Shown piece after piece: positions 4,873 through 5,504 of a stretch of 5,504 nt of DNA. This DNA comes from Blastocatellia bacterium (lineage in GTDB: Bacteria > Acidobacteriota > Blastocatellia > UBA7656), in NCBI GenBank assembly GCA_022615215.1, contig JAKEHD010000598.1, positions 1 through 5,504 on the forward strand, read 5' to 3'. The notes under the pieces are model-generated. The model had not been told where the DNA came from, ran no database searches, and saw only the letters and a list, made by a program, of their open reading frames with translations. Positions within the stretch are counted from its first letter, which is position 1, and the number at the start of each line of letters is the position of its first letter. The position numbers were made by a program, and so were the translations under genes.

Positions 4873-5406
4873 TCACATGAGAGGCATCCAGTATTCATAA
4901 ACCTGCGGCGGAGCGGGGCTGGGCTTATGGTAGAGTTTTACGGGAATCCAGTTGCGGTACATAGAACCGATTATCGTGCCCGCCTGCACCGGCCCGGCAA
5001 TGAACAGATGCAACTCTGTGAAGCCGGATGCTTCGAAGTAACGCCTCTTTTCGCGCAGAGCGTTTATGAAAGCTTCGAGGTCTTTCGGGTTATTGATGCC
5101 GTTCATGTTCAACTCTTCGATAGGCATCTTCCACTCTTGAGTGCGAAGGAAGAGTTCGACCGAGCCTTTGATCGAATCTCCGGCCGGAATGAGCGATAGG
5201 GTCAGGGCGACAGGCGCAGAGCTTTTGATGCCTTCGTGGAGCTTGACGATTTGATCGAAGTTTTCCACTCGGGGCGTTTGCCTGGCGAGTTCGCGGTATC
5301 GTTTGTTCTGCCGCCGGACGAGCAGCAATATGCAGAGAGAGATGAGCGCCGTCACCAAACCTATGACATTATCAGCCCTGCCGAACCATGTCCAAAAATC
5401 TTCCAT
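4873..5406 (-). CDS. Membrane-anchored SAVED-domain sensor (TM-SAVED)
   Basis: A 177-residue protein with one predicted membrane helix at about 13-30 (NVIGLVTALISLCILLLV) followed by the basic RRQNKRYREL. By the positive-inside rule the rest is cytosolic. The C-terminal part, about 62-177, resembles a SAVED domain, the relative of CARF that senses cyclic oligonucleotides in CBASS and type III CRISPR. The strongest match is the closing pattern: an FIAGPV strand and turn (135-140), an IIGSMYRNW helix (145-153), PVKLYHK (155-161) and a final YEYWMPL (170-176). At about 115 residues it is shorter than most SAVED domains, so it may be a minimal or half-size form that works as a multimer. There is no nuclease, protease or TIR domain, so any output would act at the membrane. 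It is the first gene of the visible operon and has AAAGGAG 9 nt before its ATG. Confidence 0.78.
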   Translation of the reverse strand: MEDFWTWFGRADNVIGLVTALISLCILLLVRRQNKRYRELARQTPRVENFDQIVKLHEGIKSSAPVALTLSLIPAGDSIKGSVELFLRTQEWKMPIEELNMNGINNPKDLEAFINALREKRRYFEASGFTELHLFIAGPVQAGTIIGSMYRNWIPVKLYHKPSPAPPQVYEYWMPLM

Positions 5407-5415
5407 TACAGGTCT

Positions 5416-5422
5416 CTCCTTT
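5416..5422 (-). promoter_or_regulatory. Ribosome binding site of the TM-SAVED gene
   Basis: The minus strand reads AAAGGAG, 9 nt before the ATG at 5404-5406, a near-ideal site that supports this start. The AT-rich stretch just upstream (about 5424-5452) could hold a promoter, but I cannot identify a convincing pair of -35 and -10 boxes. Confidence 0.75.
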
Positions 5423-5457
5423 GGGTGTAATTAAAAGTGGGACTTATTATTTGGAGT

Positions 5458-5475
5458 GCTGCGACTTGTCGCAGC
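5458..5475. repeat. Short perfect hairpin upstream of the operon
   Basis: GCTGCGA (5458-5464) and TCGCAGC (5469-5475) form a perfect 7-bp stem with a 4-nt loop CTTG. Read on the minus strand it lies about 50 nt before the first gene and is not followed by a U-run, so it is not an obvious terminator for a gene to the right. It may be a palindromic intergenic repeat, an operator-like site or a leader hairpin. Confidence 0.6.
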
Positions 5476-5504
5476 TTTGGTCTTGGCTAGTGAGCGTTTC
5501 AAAA

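Overview
The window holds one end of a CRISPR-Cas locus, with every gene on the minus strand. In transcription order (right to left) it encodes: a membrane-anchored SAVED-type sensor (177 aa); a CARF-domain protein of the NE0113 family (397 aa); Cas1 (332 aa); Cas2 (91 aa); an unrecognised 84-aa protein; and a stand-alone group II intron-like reverse transcriptase (472 aa) with a large internal insertion. No cas10, Cas7/Cas5-type subunit, cas6 or CRISPR array lies inside these 5504 bases. The type III assignment is therefore inferred from the CARF and SAVED proteins, which sense cyclic oligoadenylate, and from the reverse transcriptase, which in known systems accompanies type III adaptation modules.

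Layout. Positions 5407-5504 are upstream sequence with a small hairpin and a good ribosome binding site. Positions 3646-5406 are the signalling half: the SAVED protein, then the CARF protein after a 33-nt gap. Positions 206-3554 are the adaptation half: cas1, cas2, the 84-aa orf and the reverse transcriptase. Gaps here are 91, 155, 136 and 109 nt, unusually loose for such genes. Three of the adaptation-side boundaries carry the same 7-bp tandem repeat (consensus TCAGCYR or its complement). Positions 1-205 have no gene and consist almost entirely of repeats: an imperfect palindrome, a dispersed repeat copy, and a heptamer array that runs to the reverse transcriptase stop codon.

How the parts could work together (inference). 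Reverse transcriptase, Cas1 and Cas2 would acquire spacers, possibly from RNA. An off-window Cas10 complex would make cyclic oligoadenylate on target recognition. The TM-SAVED protein could respond at the membrane, and the CARF protein could regulate, sense or degrade the signal.

Organism. The sequence is fairly GC-rich. Intergenic regions are full of heptamer arrays (GATAGCTGATGGCTGA-like), a TCGGGCTACTGA element and an ACCACAGAT...ATCTGTG palindrome. I associate such repeats with Acidobacteriota of the Blastocatellia type, but cyanobacteria and other phyla carry similar ones, so this is a weak guess. The most unusual points are the hydrophobic insertion in the reverse transcriptase, the very small single-pass SAVED protein, and the unknown 84-aa gene between cas2 and the reverse transcriptase.
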